From: Aplysia californica
Lineage: Eukaryota > Mollusca > Gastropoda > Aplysiida > Aplysiidae
Direction of reading: 5' to 3'
DNA: 51,880 nucleotides
NCBI RefSeq assembly: GCF_000002075.1
Contig: NW_004797457.1
Coordinates: 955,324 to 1,007,203, forward strand
The notes below the pieces were generated by a model. It ran no database searches. It was not told the origin of the DNA and worked only from the letters and a program-made list of their open reading frames with translations. Made by a program: the position numbers and the translations under genes. This document shows positions 36,401 through 45,671 of this stretch, piece by piece (position 1 is the first letter of the stretch; each line of letters begins with the position of its first letter).

Positions 36401-39400
36401 GCATCTGCTCGTAACATATTTTGTTGATTTTATAAAAGTGAGTCATGACATTGAAAGGAATGAGCAAAAATTGAAATAAACGCAAATGAACTGCCGACCT
36501 GTGTATGCTACAACTACCACTCCTGCTTTTCCCCCCCTTAATACAGCAAGCTCACATATCTTTTGGAGTCATAGCGAAACCGGAATTCCGGCAAGAGCCG
36601 GAAGTCTACTACCATGTTAATCGAGCATCTATGCTGAAATTATGTAGGAAACGATAAATTGTGAACCATTTTAATTTGCTTCTGAGTTGTCTTCACAAAA
36701 GCTTGATCTACGGCAGACCCCCCCCCCCCCAAATATAAAACACATCCAAATGTAACGACAACGAAGAAGTAGTCACAACATTCTGTTTAATGAAATTATC
36801 CCCTAGCCTTTAAAAACCACTGCTAATTATTCTGTTGTACGCTAATATCTTCTAGAAAAAGGACCTAGGACTAGCCAGTTTAAAAACCACTGCTAAATAT
36901 TCTGTTGTACGCTAATATCTTCTAGAAAAAGGACCTAGGACTAGCCAGTCAAATACAACACCTTTTCCATACAAAAACAATATTTAGCAAACCCCCCCCC
37001 TGAAGAAAAGGATGCTTTATTCCAACACAACCATACTCCCACTATTAATTGCCATCCCTCCTACACTTTGAAAAAGAAATTATTCTCAAAAAGAAGAATT
37101 CTTGTTTTCCAGCACTTGCAACACAATGTCATATAAGTGCCGAAGATTAGGAGGTGTTACAAGAGAGTAACAAACACCAAAAAAAGGAGCAGAGATCAGG
37201 AACATAGACATTTGAAAGGAAAAAAGCAAATCACACCAAAGCACTCGCCAACCACCCGCAAGGAAGAAATACATCAAACAAAGGTGCCTCTATATATATA
37301 GCACTCACAATTTAGCTTAAGATAGGAACAATCAGTTTCTTGTATAACAAAACACACAAGAACAGTATGTAGTAACCTTACCGCAAGGTACTGAGGCCCT
37401 AGCGCCCCAAAGCCAGAGTTCCACATTGTCTGGTTCATTTGTTGAGCTTTGCGCTGTTCTTTTTCACGCTGAGTATCAGCAAACTTTACCACCAATGGAG
37501 ATGAACAACCCTGTTGGTGAAATAAAAAGATTATGAAGATTTGATGTGATCCTTTCTTTATGTTGCTTAAAAACTAAAAATTTTCTTCAGACAAAAGTTA
37601 AAATGATACAAGGATTTCTGTAACAACTCTGTGTATACCTAACACTAGAACAATTCCAAAATTTTAATAAAATTTTGAAAGTGCAACAAACACATAGCTG
37701 CCAACTTATCAAAACCAAAATTTTTTTAAACTTTAGACTTAGTTTAGTTTTAGTAGAGGTTTTATGGCGCTCGCAACTGCATAAGGTCATACGAGCGCCA
37801 GAAGATTAGAGGTGTTACAAGAGAGTAACAAACATAAAAAAGAAGGGGAGATAAGGACGATAGATGTTTGATAGGAAAGAAGGAGCAAACCACACCAGAG
37901 CACCCACCAACCACCCACTAAATTTTAGACTACCCACATACAAGGTCATGATACTGATCAAATAACCCCCTCCAAAAACAAACTCAAGCTATTCAAACAA
38001 GACCTGCAGGAAAACATATCTCCAATTAAATTGTGGGATTCATGCTCCTGATTTGCAAATCCAGTCCAGAAAGTTCATAATTCTTCGGCATCAGCAAGTC
38101 CATGAGGAGTAATACTATACAACAGAGAATACATACTTTCCGACAAAAAAACAAAAACGAACACTTCCATACTCAGACTCTCGAAGACAATACATACAGG
38201 TTGCCGCTAAATGCAAACAGATGTGCGCTCAAAAAAGCCCTAGTCACTGACAAAATACAGCATATATTTAAATAACGCACAAAACCAGATAGGAGTAAAT
38301 GTAAAAATTTAAGAATATGCCTTACCTCCATGGTTTGGGAATGATGCATGCTTTTGATAGCATTTTGAGCACATGCTCTTGTTCCAAAAGTAACAAATGC
38401 ACATCCTGAGGAAAGTTGCGAGACAAAGATAAAAACATGTGTCCATAGCCACCCAGAATTGAAGACATTTATCTACACAGCTGTTCACATGCGCCTTTAG
38501 AAAACAAGTCAGTTTAGTTTTAGTAGAGGTTTTGTGGCACTCGCAACTGCATACGGTCATATGAGCGCCCAGAAGATTAGAGGTGTTACAAGAGAGTCAC
38601 AAACATAAAAAAGAAAAAGGGGAGATAAGGACAATAGATGTTTGATAGGAAAAAAGAAGCAAACCACACCAAAGCACCCGCCAACCACCCACACCACATC
38701 AATAAGTACATAGACATTTGAATTTTTGTTAGCTACCGTTAATTTTTATTCCCTTCCTCTTCAGAGAAACACTAATGCATAACATGTGCAAAGCTTATTG
38801 AATTTCATTATTTCGAATATAAGTAAATGAAGGTCCTGACACTGTGCTGCAGTTTTATTAATAGTACAGTAATGTAAATTCATCAGACCTAAAAATGTGA
38901 GGCAGCTTGGCAAAATCAAACGCTCGCAAAAAAAAAAAACCCAGCATTTTCCCGCACATTTGGGAATTTTTATCGAATTTTCATTTTTTGGTTCAACCCC
39001 TTTCATGCTCTTTAACACTGCCATCACAAGGCTCATATAGTAAAAACCCTTGCCATCAAAGGCAACGGCATTTTGGGGAAAATCCAAAGAAACTAGGAGG
39101 TAAACATCAGCGATCAGCGAGATGTGACGGTAAAGTGTTAAAGAACACATTTCTGTGTGGATTTCACTTAAAAACGTTAATTAAAGGCATATAAGATGTA
39201 AACTTTTAGTCTCCACCGACTCTCAAGCTAAGGAAATAACTTTTCACGCTAATTTAACCTCTGAAACCAGGCGACCCCCACTTTCTTCAATCGCTAATAT
39301 TTTGACTTGTATCCAAAATAGATCTTTTTAAAATAAAAAACAAGGCAAATGGACAGGCTTTCAGTTGATACCAGTAACGCAATATTTCATCCCCCCAAAT

Positions 39401-42400
39401 TGACGAGCGCCTGATTCTACTGTGTCGTAACAAATATTTTTTGCGGTCAAATCAATGGAAGCAGACTGAAAAAATGTCTACAACAACAACAAAAAAAAGA
39501 GAGAGAAACTACTTAATATGAAAATACAGAGTGATATAACTGGTGTCGAACATAAAGGGAGGAGCAAAACCATCCTCCCTGAACAAAAAAAACTCCCGTT
39601 ACATTTTAGAGGGGCGAAGGAAAAAACCCAACATCATGATGTATGTGTGTTTAAAAAGAACAAGCATCGTATGAACACACCACGAGCCATACCTTTACTT
39701 GTAGTTCCAGTATGATCCCTCAAAACTGTACATTCTTCAATGGTTCCAAAGGGAGCAAACATCATTCTCACATCATTCTCATTATATTTTTTGGACAGCA
39801 TACCAATAAATAATTTCCGATCTTCAGCTGGAAAAAAAAAAAAAGAAAAGAATATTAAAAATTTTGTCTACCAATGCAAGGGCGTTTTCCCACAACTCAC
39901 AGTCAAAATATTAAAACGAACGACTCGAAAACAAATTAAACAATTGGTTTGCCAACTTGAAATAAATGGTCCTAAAACAAAGAAGGTTATAAAAATATCG
40001 CCGAAAGTAAAATGCTGCATTTCTAAACAGAAATGGTTTATATATGTATTACATTAACAGAAAAGAAACACAATGTAACACACAATTCTACACGAAAAAT
40101 GTAAATTCTTAACATCAAAGACGGATATAAATAGTTCTGTTGCAAGATCCTGATTACTAAAAAGCTATTAACTGGAAGAGTTATCACCTACCATAAGCTC
40201 CACTCTTTTTCTCACTGTCTGCTGGTTTCATTTGTATGGGATGATGCATCTGAAGAAAAATAAACATTTGGAAATGTCAGAACACAAGAACAGAGCATAA
40301 TTCACCAGAAGACGAAATTACAGAAGTACAGCCTTTCCAGCACAACAAATTTAGTGTTCTTAACAGAGAGACAATCCAATGTGATTTAAAGAAATATCTA
40401 GTCCACATTCTCCACACTAGTCTCACAAAACAAAAGTTGATATGAATATTTTGGTAACAAACACCCATTTACAAACCGATTCTTAAAATTCAAGAAGCAT
40501 AATTCTTAGAATTGAAAATTCTTTCTTAGGTACCAAATAAAAAAGGGCTAAAGTGAAAAATTAATATTTTCATTGGCATTGCTAGATTGAGAATAATCAT
40601 CCGTGATTCCTAAACAAAACAAAGGGCATGAATTGAAAGTCTTCATGAGTGTATGCAATTTTTCCCCCCCCCCCCCCCCCCAAAAAAAAAGAGCTGTCAC
40701 AGATCTTTTCAATGCATAGACTAGAAATTAGGTTAGATAAGAAAAGGTAGATTAAATAAATAGGTTCTCCCTGGCTATTTGTCACTTTTTCCAACTCATG
40801 AATCAGAATAAGGTTTTAATAATTTCCAAAGACAAACTCACCGTCTGCAATGTTTTCACATTATGTAATGCATTCTGTGCATCAAGAGCTGCCTTACGAG
40901 TGAAGAACGTTACAAAGCAGCACCCTGTAATGAAAAATAGAAGGGAAAAAACATTAAAAATCAAAAGAGAAAATTTAAAAACATTTCCTTACTAAATCAA
41001 ACAGTGCATTTAACACTTGTAATGAAAAATAGAAGGGAAAAAACAAAAAAATCAAAAGAAAAAATGTAAAAACATTTCCTTACTAAATCAAACAGTGCAT
41101 TTAACACTTATAATACCCAAGTCTCAAGTAGCGAAAAAAAAAAAAACCACCTCCAAGTACTGCAACAGTTTAGAACCCTGAAGCCATGGTAGATTTTTAA
41201 AAAAAAGAAAACCTTCACAGCCCAGGAAATACACTTTAAAAATTCAGTGTTTCATCAAGCATTCAGCTATCGCATATAGTTACTGCCGTTGGTATTTACT
41301 TCAGTGTAGCGCCTTGTTCTAATGTTTATTGTGCCAGGTTGAGTTGGCGACTTGTTATAAGTGCACACTACAGCCTGGCGGCTAAAGTCCTTGAGGGTAT
41401 CAAAAGCATTTTAAAAAAAACAACTAAATAATAAACTTTCTTTAAACAAAAAAGTGCCCTGAAACACCGTTCTTTCCATCAAGGGAATGCCAAATCTTAA
41501 ACCAAACTAAATCTGGAACAAAAGACATGTCGCTAAAACTGATAGAGCAACAGAAATAAGGTTTAAGAAAATAAGATCATTCATCCACAATCTTAAGAAG
41601 TAAAATCTCATAGTAAATAACCAAAAAATGCACACCGCCATAAGGCAGATCTCACGGTAAAGGTGTGAGAGACAACACAGGGTTTGTTTTTAAAAAAATA
41701 AAATTCTCCTGTCGTACCGTTTTGAGTTCAATTTGTGTTTTGTTTATGGGCCCAATAAACACGTGAATAAAACATAAGTGTTGATTTTGTTTGATATTTT
41801 GCGTAACAGTGTAGGATTTAGACTTAGTGCGTTTCCCGAATTAGTAGTTGTTCCGAGAGTAGTTTGTGACGCACCCCTCCCGCTAAGTCGCTGACAACTA
41901 ACGGCCGGAACCGGCATTTCTCAGAGATTTACGGAAAATCATGAGGGCTCTCCTAAAAACTACTTCCGTTTGGCGCTCTTCTTTCATTCTTTAGCGTCCT
42001 TTTCCATGAGGTGGATGTTTTGTCTTGTTTTCCTGTTTTTTCTGTCTAGGACTCCAACGCGCGGAACACACCAACGTTGGAAACCATTACAAATCTAACC
42101 CAATTACATGCGCTTATCTGTCATATTTATTATGTTTATATTGATTGAAAGACTGCAACACAACGTGTAGCACATGTAGGAATAGACCTGCATGTGAGCC
42201 TCAACCAGATTGTCTGAAAATTTTGCGCACCCCCCCCCCCCCCCTAAAATAAAAGCCTTTGTGGGTGTCATAAGGAAGGACATCCGAGTAACGAGCGACC
42301 ATCCCAACAAACACAATAAAGAAGAGACCTAACCCTACCCCCCAAAAAGAACCTGCAACGGGCCTCATGTAAAAAGGCCAAAACAAGTCCTAAATGAAAA

Positions 42401-44687
42401 AAAAAATTTTAAATTAAAAAACCACACTCCAAAACAAACAAGGGGCATATAGATCTAGATTCTAGATCTACAACTAGATCTTTATGGCTTACATCTACAT
42501 TGCTATAGGCTATAGGGTTTGTTTGTTTTTGTAAAGTGTTTTACGGCGCTCGCAACTGCATAGGTCATATGAGCGCACGGGACACACCTGATATTTTCAG
42601 TCGGTAGGAAATTTTGAATTTTGCCCAGGTGGCAGCCGAAGCCTACTCTTATCGATTTATGACCACCAAGGGATCTTTAACGTGCGCAACTTCCACTCGG
42701 GCCCTCCGAGATTTTTCGCCCTTGTCCGAGAAGGCTAGGTGTAGATCTTTCCTACCAGAAGATCAGGGGTGTGGCAGAAAGACAGCAGTAAGGAGGAGCC
42801 AAGGAGTAGCAGTAGAAAGGCTGCAGAAAGAGTCAGGAGCCCAGAGGAGGTGGGGGCAGAAAGTGGAAATGAAAGCAGACAACAGAACATTGCTAGAGAG
42901 CAGAAAAAGAGGTGAAAGGAGACAATTTTAGAGAAGAAAATTTTTCGGTCGCTACCCGAATTCGAACCCGGGACCTTTGAATAAGAGGCCAACACCTTAA
43001 CCTCTAGGCCACGAGAGCCCCCCGCTATAGGGTTTGATACAATAACACAATAGAAAACTAATAGAATTGGAATATATGAATCCTCCATATAGATCTAGTA
43101 ATCTAAATAAATCTAGATCTTGTAGAACAAGTGAATAGGAATAGGCCTTGAACTAGAAATCCGCATCCGATTCCGAACAGAAGGACTCAGCTGAGTCTAG
43201 ATTCTAGATCTAGAAAATCTATATCTAAATAAATAAATAATTCACGCACCTGATGAAATGCTTAATTTTACCAATATTAATATTACAGCACAACCTCTGA
43301 TAGGGTTTGACACAATAGAATTGGAATATGAATCCTCCATTGAGGTCTATTATGATCTATATAAATCTAGATCTAGATTCTATTAGAACAAGAGAGGACT
43401 TGAATGAATCCACACGATCTGAACAATTGAATTAGTCAACAAACGAAATTCAAAATGGCCGCTCGAGCACAAAACTGAAAGTAGATAATTTAGGTGGTCG
43501 TCCTTTTTCGTATTCGCATTTCTACTTAGGTTCCGACAATTATGTCGGAAACGCCGACGTTGGCGGTGCGCGGGTCGGTGGTTGGCACGAAAACGAAAGT
43601 GCCGACGAAGCCGACAGGAGCAAAAGGGGTCGCTGGCAGTCGGCCAGGCCTCGCACTACGCACATTGACCGATACAGGCGGGCCTAGCAATAGCATCGGC
43701 CAGTTCGCGGGTCGGGTCGTGATTGTTGGATTTCAGACGATTGTCGGCAAACATGCAGGTCTATAGGAAGTGAACGAATGATGTTAAGGACAAAAATAGC
43801 ACATTCTCTTTGTGATTGTCTTGTTTGATGCTGATAAAGCTTTGAGCCATCCAGATCGTTGCCGATGATGATTTCGCAGTCTCATAGGCTGTTCCGACGT
43901 TCGGGGTCATTTTTTTCAACTGATTTATTTTTCTTTTGCTTATTCCATTTTTTATTTGTTTATTTTTATTATTTTCATTTATTGTGTACATAATGATTTT
44001 TGTGGCCAGTAAATTCAATTAAATAGATTATTATACCGAATTTGGTGATGTTTGATTGTATTGTTTGCACCAAGGTAAGGTTACATTTTTATTAAATAAC
44101 CCTTTCACAAGCCTTTGCTGTCTAAGTAACATTTTAAAATTCCTCTATGAAAGACCTTTCCATTGATATAAAATACATAACCTTTTGAAAAAGTACAAAA
44201 CCCTGGAAAAAAATTTAGAAATTGGGAAACCTGTGGGTCCTCACTGTGAAATCCGCCATCATAAGTCGTACATTACAGAAATATGATACTATAGAACAAA
44301 AAAAGACTTTCAGCTGGTCAACAATCAACGACTGACTAAAGGAAAAGAAAACATGCAGTCACACAACTTTTTGAATCGATATACATTTTGATGACCAAAT
44401 TCACTGAAAGCTGGAGGTCAAGACATTTTTTTAAAAAGAAGGGAAGAAGCCAGTATTCCATGAAACAATCATAGACCATACTGGACAGAATAATGGAAAA
44501 ACCCTTTCAAGAAAAAATACACACCTTTACTTTGTCCTGTAATTTTGTCTCTGAGAATGTTCATGGAGTGAATTTGGCCGTACTCTTCAAATAAATTTTT
44601 AAGGTCATTTTCATCCCAAGTTCTTGGGATCTGACCAACAAACATTTTGATGGCATCAGGATCTGGTTCTGTCTGCTGGGAGTTCAT
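24289..44687 (-). CDS. CELF1: CELF RNA-binding protein (CUGBP/ETR-3/Bruno-like), 14 exons plus one cassette exon
   Basis: The exons join without a frame break to 1404 nt, 467 aa. RRM1 is at about residues 13-95 (RNP2 MFVGQI, RNP1 KGCCFVTF). RRM2 is at about 105-187 (LFIGML, KGCAFVTF). A 190-residue Ala/Gly/Asn/Met-rich linker follows. RRM3 is at about 382-460 (LFIYHL, KCFGFVSY), ending [11 protein letters not shown], the family's C-terminus. CELF proteins bind GU-rich RNA and control splicing, mRNA decay and translation in nucleus and cytoplasm; this is family knowledge. Exon sizes 83, 135, 80 and 144 nt equal the vertebrate ones, supporting orthology to the CELF1/CELF2 pair; invertebrates usually have one such gene. 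The linker differs strongly from vertebrates. Coding exons, high to low: 44687-44525, 40924-40842, 40249-40192, 39827-39693, 38405-38326, 37510-37382, (36201-36130), 34812-34761, 34469-34401, 31818-31732, 28214-28167, 26180-26037, 25598-25515, 25128-24985, 24416-24289. Confidence 0.95.
24985..25128 (-). CDS. CELF1: CELF coding exon (first part of RRM3), 144 nt
   Basis: Encodes (G)[19 protein letters not shown] and on to [10 protein letters not shown]. Phase 1 at both ends, the same length as the vertebrate exon. Acceptor ATACAG, donor GTAAG. Confidence 0.97.
25515..25598 (-). CDS. CELF1: CELF linker exon, 84 nt
   Basis: Encodes (A)[20 protein letters not shown] then VGGKQTEG, which leads into RRM3. 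Phase 1 at both ends; acceptor TTTCCAG, donor GTAAGT. Confidence 0.9.
26037..26180 (-). CDS. CELF1: CELF linker exon, 144 nt, Gly/Asn/Met-rich
   Basis: Encodes [20 protein letters not shown] followed by [12 protein letters not shown], then [15 protein letters not shown], which is the conserved pre-RRM3 block of CELF proteins. Phase 1 at both ends; acceptor TTTTCAG, donor GTTTGT. Confidence 0.93.
26181..28166 (-). other. CELF intron, about 2 kb
   Basis: A/T-rich; no mobile element recognised. Short open frames near 27300-27600 lack a matching phase-1 splice pair and were not accepted as exons. Confidence 0.5.
28167..28214 (-). CDS. CELF1: CELF linker exon, 48 nt
   Basis: Encodes (G)[16 protein letters not shown]. 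Phase 1 at both ends; acceptor GTCTTCAG, donor GTGAGT. Short, so it escapes simple open-frame searches; accepted because its phase and composition match the exons on both sides. Confidence 0.85.
28215..31731 (-). other. CELF intron, about 3.5 kb
   Basis: A/T-rich and free of recognisable mobile elements. It contains a GU-rich tract on the transcribed strand (28860-28838) of the type CELF proteins bind. Confidence 0.5.
31732..31818 (-). CDS. CELF1: CELF linker exon, 87 nt
   Basis: Encodes (A)[20 protein letters not shown] then NSGGNNNQG. The LAALAS part matches the conserved helical piece of the CELF linker. Phase 1 at both ends. The acceptor (GCGGCAG) has a poor pyrimidine tract and the donor is GTGGGC, so it may be regulated. 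Confidence 0.85.
31819..34400 (-). other. CELF intron, about 2.6 kb
   Basis: A/T-rich. A short interrupted (GA)n run lies at about 33700-33727. No mobile element or extra exon was recognised. Confidence 0.5.
34401..34469 (-). CDS. CELF1: CELF linker exon, 69 nt, with poly-Ala
   Basis: Encodes (A)[20 protein letters not shown] then NPG. It contains MQQL and a seven-alanine run like the vertebrate MQLQNLAALAAAA block. Phase 1 at both ends; acceptor TCTTCAG, donor GTAAG. Confidence 0.9.
34761..34812 (-). CDS. CELF1: CELF exon with QLLQQ motif, 52 nt
   Basis: Encodes [17 protein letters not shown](G), matching the conserved LQLLQQ of CELF1/2. It begins in phase 0 and ends in phase 1. The acceptor is a tandem TTTACAGCAG, so the first glutamine may be optional. 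Confidence 0.9.
34813..36129 (-). other. CELF intron between the cassette and QLLQQ exons
   Basis: 1.3 kb, A/T-rich; no mobile element recognised. Confidence 0.45.
36130..36201 (-). CDS. CELF1: Probable CELF cassette exon, 72 nt
   Basis: Lies between the exon ending GPQYLA (phase 0) and the exon starting QLLQQ (phase 0). It is flanked by an acceptor CATAACCAG and a donor CAG|GTGGGT. It is open for 24 codons, [20 protein letters not shown] then NPYQ, phase 0 at both ends. Its Gly/Gln/Asn-rich composition fits the linker. Inclusion would give 491 aa. The donor is weaker than those of the neighbours, which favours alternative use. It has no vertebrate counterpart that I recognise, so it is a prediction from phase, splice sites and composition. 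Confidence 0.65.
36809..36948. repeat. Tandem duplication, 2 x 70 bp
   Basis: Two nearly identical units (36809-36878 and 36879-36948), each with CACTGCTAA and TTCTGTTGTACGC blocks, differ by about one or two bases. It lies in the intron downstream of the 37382-37510 exon and looks recent. Confidence 0.9.
37108..37259 (-). mobile_element. Family S short SINE-like element, intronic copy
   Basis: The reverse complement runs from GGTGGTTGGCGAGTGC to the tail GTTGCAAGTGC, like the copies at 8860 and 51236. The flanks AAGAAGAAT and AAGGAAGAAAT could be a worn target duplication. Confidence 0.7.
37382..37510 (-). CDS. CELF1: CELF exon (end of RRM2 and post-RRM2 region), 129 nt
   Basis: Encodes [20 protein letters not shown], then [20 protein letters not shown] and [15 protein letters not shown] is the conserved last strand of RRM2. 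Phase 0 at both ends; acceptor CCAACAG, donor GTAAGG. Confidence 0.96.
37728..37931 (-). mobile_element. Family S element, intronic copy with 12-bp target duplication
   Basis: The element (37740-37919) is flanked by AAACTTTAGACT (37728-37739) and AAATTTTAGACT (37920-37931). The minus-strand tail reads TATGCAGTTGCGAGCGCCAT then AAAACC, nearly the same as the LINE tail. Same subfamily as 38512 and 45443. Confidence 0.8.
38326..38405 (-). CDS. CELF1: CELF exon (RRM2 RNP1), 80 nt
   Basis: Encodes (G)[20 protein letters not shown] then HSQTME. 80 nt, as in vertebrates. Acceptor TTCCTCAG, donor GTAAGG. Confidence 0.96.
38512..38692 (-). mobile_element. Family S element, intronic copy
   Basis: Closely similar to 37740-37919 along its whole length, with the same 5' start (GTGGGTGGTTGGCGGGTGCT on the minus strand) and tail. 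No clear target duplication was seen. It lies about 110 bp upstream of a CELF exon acceptor. Confidence 0.75.
38885..39435 (-). repeat. Interspersed repeat family D, longest copy
   Basis: The reverse complement is collinear with 8168-8530 and 45373-45830. It is about 550 bp and retains a 140-bp block missing at 8.3 kb. Within it an open stretch reads [20 protein letters not shown] on the minus strand, but the other copies do not keep the frame. Class unknown. Confidence 0.65.
39693..39827 (-). CDS. CELF1: CELF exon (first half of RRM2), 135 nt
   Basis: Encodes (A)[20 protein letters not shown] then [20 protein letters not shown] and TTSK. 135 nt, as in vertebrates; the [11 protein letters not shown] string is conserved. 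Acceptor is a T-run with CCAG, donor GTATGG. Confidence 0.97.
40192..40249 (-). CDS. CELF1: CELF exon (RRM1-RRM2 spacer), 58 nt
   Basis: Encodes [33 protein letters not shown] is the family hallmark at the end of RRM1. It is 9 nt longer than the usual 49-nt vertebrate exon. Acceptor TTCTTCAG, donor GTAGGT. Confidence 0.95.
40842..40924 (-). CDS. CELF1: CELF exon (RRM1 RNP1), 83 nt
   Basis: Encodes (G)[20 protein letters not shown] then NVKTLQT. 83 nt, as in vertebrates. The acceptor CATTACAG lies inside a tandemly duplicated segment (see 40926-41109); donor GTGAGT. Confidence 0.96.
40926..41109. repeat. Tandem duplication, 2 x 92 bp, covering a CELF 3' splice region
   Basis: Unit 1 (40926-41017) and unit 2 (41018-41109) differ at only a few positions. 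On the transcribed strand each contains a pyrimidine tract and TTTTTCATTACA. Unit 1 leads directly into the used acceptor of the 83-nt exon. Unit 2 provides a near-copy (ATTACAAG). Confidence 0.9.
41110..42521 (-). other. CELF intron part without recognised elements
   Basis: A/T-rich. A poly-C run lies near 42230-42243 and clustered AGATCT/TCTAGA words at 42450-42482. A string near 42285 (GAGTAACGAGCGACCAT) resembles one arm of the hairpin MITE at 48.2 kb. Confidence 0.45.
42509..43036 (-). mobile_element. Full-length ~500-bp tRNA-SINE (family L) with perfect 13-bp target duplication
   Basis: The minus-strand head at 43023 has an A box TGGCCTAGAGG (43011-43001) and a B box GGTTCGAATTC (42968-42958). 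The central part holds GCGCACGTTAAAGATCCC (42687-42670), a string I associate with mollusc SINEs. The tail (42576-42538) reads like the end of the LINE fragment at 14.3 kb. GCTATAGGGTTTG flanks both sides (42509-42521 and 43024-43036). Because both the head and the 3' tail are present, it looks whole and fairly young. It sits in the first coding intron of CELF. Confidence 0.9.
43500..43770. other. GC-rich patch with repeated GCCGAC
   Basis: A sharp rise in G+C and CpG in an A/T-rich intron. It contains several GCCGAC/GTCGGC words and a perfect 8-bp hairpin (43531-43550, TTCCGACA/TGTCGGAA). A 74-codon open frame (43542-43766) has no recognisable domain. It could be an alternative promoter, a foreign repeat or a MITE. 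Confidence 0.45.
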
Positions 44688-44691
44688 GGTT
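44525..44691 (-). CDS. CELF1: CELF first coding exon (start of RRM1)
   Basis: ATG at 44687-44685, four bases after an acceptor CCCCCACAG (44694-44692), so the 5'UTR is spliced. Encodes [40 protein letters not shown], then [14 protein letters not shown]. The donor is GTGTGT. This start gives the short N-terminus usual for CELF1-type isoforms; upstream in-frame starts could exist in other exons. Confidence 0.95.
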
Positions 44692-45430
44692 CTGTGGGGG
44701 AAAAAAAGAAAGAAAAAGGTTACTCATATGGATTTTACTGGGTAAGCTAGTTCAGTTATTACCATCATTTGCACACAAAGTAAGTCTTAGAATCTAGATC
44801 TAGCTTTAACTTTTAAGGGAAAAATAAAAAATTAGTTTTTTCAGCAAAAAGCCATTTAATGAAAAATTCTGCGGCGACATAAGAGAAACGGTCAGATGAC
44901 CAGCTAAAAAATAAATGATACATGGAGCCATTCTACAATTCTTTATGTTTAAGGTAGGCCTTTAATTTATAACAAATAAAAAGAAAAGAATGGCTTTTTC
45001 TCTACTGCAGGTCATCATCATCCCTTAGTTTCTTGTGTCACGACAGCTCACTTTTCATGGAATGGCCCACAACATTATCTAAAATTTCAATATTTAACAC
45101 CACACTCAAAACACGGCCCGACCACTGTAAGCCGTTTTTTTAAAAAATGCAGACCCAGAGAGAAGTAACGTAAACCTACGCAGTGCAGTCCATTAGTTTA
45201 GCCTACAAAGACACAGTTCTCTTCCAACAATAGTCTGAAACAAAAAGCAACAAGAAGGCAGGGATTAGGAAAACAAAAATGGACATCATGAAAACTTTAA
45301 AAAGAATATAGAATCTGGTACTACATTTTTTCTTTCAGCAATCCCACTGACTTCGACATAAAGCATATAAATGTGTTACAAAACACGGTAGAATCAGGCG
45401 TTCGTCAATTTTGGGGCAACTTGAGTTATT

Positions 45431-45671
45431 GGTATCATCTTATTGTTTTAGTAGAGGTTTTACAGCGCTCACAACTGCATATGGTCATATGAGCACCAGA
45501 AGATTGTGTTAGAGGAGAGTAACACATAAAAAGAAGGGTGGGGAGAGAAGGATGACAGATGTTTGTTTGACAGGGCAGAAGAAGCAAACCACACCAGAGC
45601 ACCCGCCAACCACACCAGAGCACCCGCCAACCACACCAGAGCACCCGCCAAGCACCCACGGTATCATCTTA
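45431..45671 (-). mobile_element. Family S element inserted in repeat D, 12-bp target duplication
   Basis: The element (45443-45659) is flanked by GGTATCATCTTA on both sides (45431-45442 and 45660-45671), a perfect 12-bp duplication. Same tail as the other copies. Near its 5' end, three 21-bp units (45588-45650) repeat the GGGTGCTCTGGTGTGGT block, so the copy is longer than the others. Confidence 0.88.
45588..45650. repeat. Three 21-bp tandem units inside the family S element
   Basis: The unit ACCACACCAGAGCACCCGCCA is repeated three times almost perfectly; other copies of the element have one or fewer. Confidence 0.92.

Noticed and set aside
36048-36485. 145-codon minus-strand open frame
   Set aside because: Overlaps the CELF cassette exon in another frame; no domain or splice support.
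42944-43023. tRNA gene on the minus strand
   Set aside because: A and B boxes are present, but the arms do not fold into a full cloverleaf with a paired acceptor stem, and the sequence continues as a SINE with target duplications.
42735-43088. 117-codon minus-strand open frame
   Set aside because: Lies across the tRNA-SINE and its flank; no protein-like composition.
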